A stretch of 64,000 bases of DNA from Ustilago trichophora (lineage: Eukaryota; Basidiomycota; Ustilaginomycetes; Ustilaginales; Ustilaginaceae), in contig OOIN01000016.1 in assembly GCA_900323505.1 (NCBI GenBank), positions 248,001-312,000 on the forward strand, read 5' to 3'. Shown one piece after another: positions 61,741 to 64,000 of this stretch. A model generated the notes under the pieces. It was given only the letters and a program-made list of their open reading frames with translations. It ran no database searches and was not told where the DNA came from. How positions within the stretch are numbered: position 1 is the stretch's first letter; each line of letters begins with the position of its first letter. The translations under genes were made by a program, and so were the position numbers.

Positions 61741-64000
61741 GGTGTCGACAGAACGTGTTGTACACCGTGTAAAGATGAGATGTAAGACGCTGGCGAGAAG
61801 CTTTCCGTTGGGCTGCGGATGCCTGCGAGGTAGGGAGGGTATCGAGCTCTGATGAGAGGTGTCGTGTTGTGATGAAAAGGGAATGTGGGGAAGATTTGTG
61901 AGCGAGACGGGGATAATATATACTTTGTCTAATTGTCAGTCGACAAGCTCGATGCGATGAAGGAGACAGGAGTGTCGTCAGTCACACTGGCCAAAGGATT
62001 GTGGGGATGAAGACGTGGAGATCGATGCGACAGGCTGCTGCGCTGCAGCATGGGGTACATGGACTTCATCTGGCGTGTGACAAGGTAAGAAGAGAAAGCC
62101 GAACCCATTCAAGCAAGACAAAGTAATCCGACGGCACATCGTTGAGGGTCAGGAGGACGTTGCTGGAGATTTCCGAAGCTTGGCGGTGGGGCGTGTGTGT
62201 CTTGGAAGCCTCTGCGAGCAGTTCATTCTGGTGTCCGAGGGTGTTGCGGCCATGTCCTGCGCACAATGAAAGCTGCACAACCACAGAAAGCCTATCCATG
62301 ATCATCGGTGAACTCAAAAGAAGCAAGTTCTGATCCGGCGTCACAGACGAAGGAGCGTGACTTAGCTTGTCTGCAGCGCAGATGTCGCAAACGACGTCGA
62401 AGCTGTTCCCCGCAATAGCAACCACGCCAGGCGCGCAGCTGATTCGTCCTGTTGTACGAGGCAACCCGTCGCAGGCATACAGGAGAAAAATGCTGCGTCG
62501 GGAATCTCTTCAAAGGACTCATTGGGGTTCGGCTAGGTACGGCACCAAGCGAGGCCCAGCTGAGAGCGTCACTGCAGAGGAAGAGTGTCAGTCTACCTTT
62601 GGCCTTCGCCGGTGTTGAGTTGGCTGCGAAGCGATGCTCGGCTAGCGCGAAATCTTGGTGCGAAGCGCAAACGCGCACGGCAAACAGCACAACAGAAACG
62701 CATGGAATGACGCTGCCTTGCCTGTGCCGGGCAGAGATCAGCGTGGGGCCGTTCTACTGTCTTTATGCCTCCTCTAGCCGGTGCGCAAAGAACTCGGCGG
62801 TGCGGAGATCTCTGGCTGCAGTGAGCCCTTGCTGTCTCGACGACGCCAACCACCTCGACGATTCTGTAGTACAACCTCGATGCTGATCGAGCTTGAAGCT
62901 GAGAGATCGTGCATGCTTCGGCGCTTGGTCAACCGGCTCAGACGGATGCGCAGCTCAACGAAGGTAACAATGTGATCAATGAGGCGAGCTCGGTTGCCCT
63001 GAATTGGCTTAACCCCTCACCCTTTGAGACCCTCGATAGGTCTTAGCGCGGTTTGGCTTCGCTCCATGTGGGCGTAATCTTGTGCCTGTCTGTCTCGATG
63101 GCAGCACTCTACAAAGCACTTGTTTGCCTTTCGTCCCTGGCTAAACCGCATCCGGTAGAGTTCCATGTTCCACGATGAAGTTGTACAGTAGAGTATTCAC
63201 ATTTGAGCTGTGGGGTCAACTTGCATCTTGTAGAGCGGAGTTTCAACGATGAACAATTTGCAAGTCGGCAATGGCGGGCCATCACAGCGGACTTGGAATC
63301 ACCTTAGTGTGGTTCTGCTGTTGTTTGTATTACAGTATAAAGTGGACGTAGGCGGTCTTGCGAGGCTTCCATCGGGCCATTTCGCAATTCCAAATGAGGC
63401 AAACAAGGTGCTTCGCCCAAGAAACATTCTCAAATTCTCCTATTCCGCTCTGCTGTAAAAGCTATTGTTCCCCACCGTTCAAAAAGCTATTCTACACCAT
63501 TCAATCTTGGCAATATGCGTCATGACCATCGTATCAGAGCACAGCCCTGTCTAGCTCTAGTAGTGCTGTGCCAAGTAATGATCGAACGATTAGGTTTGAG
63601 TTCGGGCGATGCGGAGCAAACAGACAGGGCCAGGCTGACGTAGCAGCTGACCGGTAATCTCCCTCAACCTTTACGCTTGTGACCGGCAAGCAAGCCCTAG
63701 GAGGGGTTAGAGTTGCACAGTATGTTGCTCACTACAGTCAAAACCTCTTGCTCGATTTCAGTTTTTGCTCGAAGCATTTATTCGAGCACCCCCATGATGA
63801 CCTCTTCTGAAGAGTGTGTTTTCCCCCTGCAAATCAGGAGCTATCGCTGTCTTCATTGATGTTTCAAAGCATTTGGCTATGTTTGCATAATTGTGTTTTC
63901 TTGTGGGTCCTAGAATAAGAACCCGTCACTGTGAGCTCAATCAGCATCACAAATTTCTGAGAGAGAGATTTCCGTTGGATGGCTTAGGCACGGCGGAAGA
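61741..64000. other. 2.3-kb stretch without supported gene at the right edge
   Basis: Begins with the sugar transporter promoter (TATATTAT on the minus strand at 61913-61920, about 175 bases before its ATG). The rest has only short overlapping frames (for example 62452-62886 and 62066-62464) with no domain support, and a TGTACAGTA motif at 63182-63190. Genes may begin beyond the right edge. Confidence 0.55.
61913..61920 (-). promoter_or_regulatory. TATA-like box of the sugar transporter gene
   Basis: TATATTAT on the minus strand at a plausible distance upstream of the ATG at 61740. Confidence 0.35.

Noticed and set aside
60418..61785. 455-codon plus-strand frame
   Set aside because: Antisense shadow of the sugar transporter; charged, low-complexity composition without family features.
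62452..62886. 144-codon frame near the right edge
   Set aside because: No domain, overlapping frames on the other strand, composition like intergenic DNA.

Overview
The window is nuclear DNA of a fungus. I infer a smut-type basidiomycete (Ustilaginomycetes) from the long, mostly intronless genes with GC-rich third positions, the short spacing, the Zn2Cys6 regulator and the family content. No species call is possible from the sequence alone. About 20 genes are supported. Introns are placed with good phase support in two of them (2312-2549 and 16033-16117). No rRNA, tRNA or CRISPR was recognised.

Layout. 1-3.8 kb: two tandem copies of a multi-pass membrane protein, the first cut by the window edge. 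4-10.7 kb: a vacuolar-type amino acid transporter, divergent from a 1513-residue REV1 translesion polymerase. 10.8-14.5 kb: a local family of three related membrane proteins, one with a damaged or unresolved 5' part. 15.2-24.3 kb: a small conserved protein, a membrane-anchored cysteine synthase-like enzyme (MCY1/Cys12 type), an M28 glutamate-carboxypeptidase-like ectoenzyme, a mitochondrial carrier and an FMN-dependent monooxygenase. 24.4-27.3 kb: a fungal transcription-factor-like protein without a visible zinc cluster. 27.3-31 kb: DNA with no supported gene. 31-41.5 kb: secreted GH37 trehalase, polynucleotide kinase 3'-phosphatase, gamma-glutamyltransferase and a Zn2Cys6 transcription factor. 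43.6-45.7 kb: peroxisomal acyl-CoA oxidase ending in AKL. 47.6-50.8 kb: a single 1079-residue frame joining a degenerate acyl-CoA-synthetase-like half to a GH88/GH105-like half. 51.3-53 kb: a type II membrane glycosyltransferase-like protein. 60-61.7 kb: an MFS sugar transporter.

The 53.5-60 kb stretch is different in kind. It is AT-richer, has no long intact frame, and carries a spliced minus-strand gene of unknown family. That gene is broken by in-frame TGA codons, two of which fit CGA-to-TGA transitions, and by a 385-bp TG...CA insert flanked by perfect 8-bp direct repeats (solo-LTR-like).

Functionally most genes are ordinary housekeeping or nutrient functions: DNA repair (REV1, PNK), sulfur/glutathione chemistry (cysteine synthase-like, GGT), beta-oxidation, trehalose and sugar uptake. 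The two most unusual items are the synthetase/glycosidase fusion at 47595-50834 and the decayed unknown gene with its nested insert at 53.5-58.5 kb.
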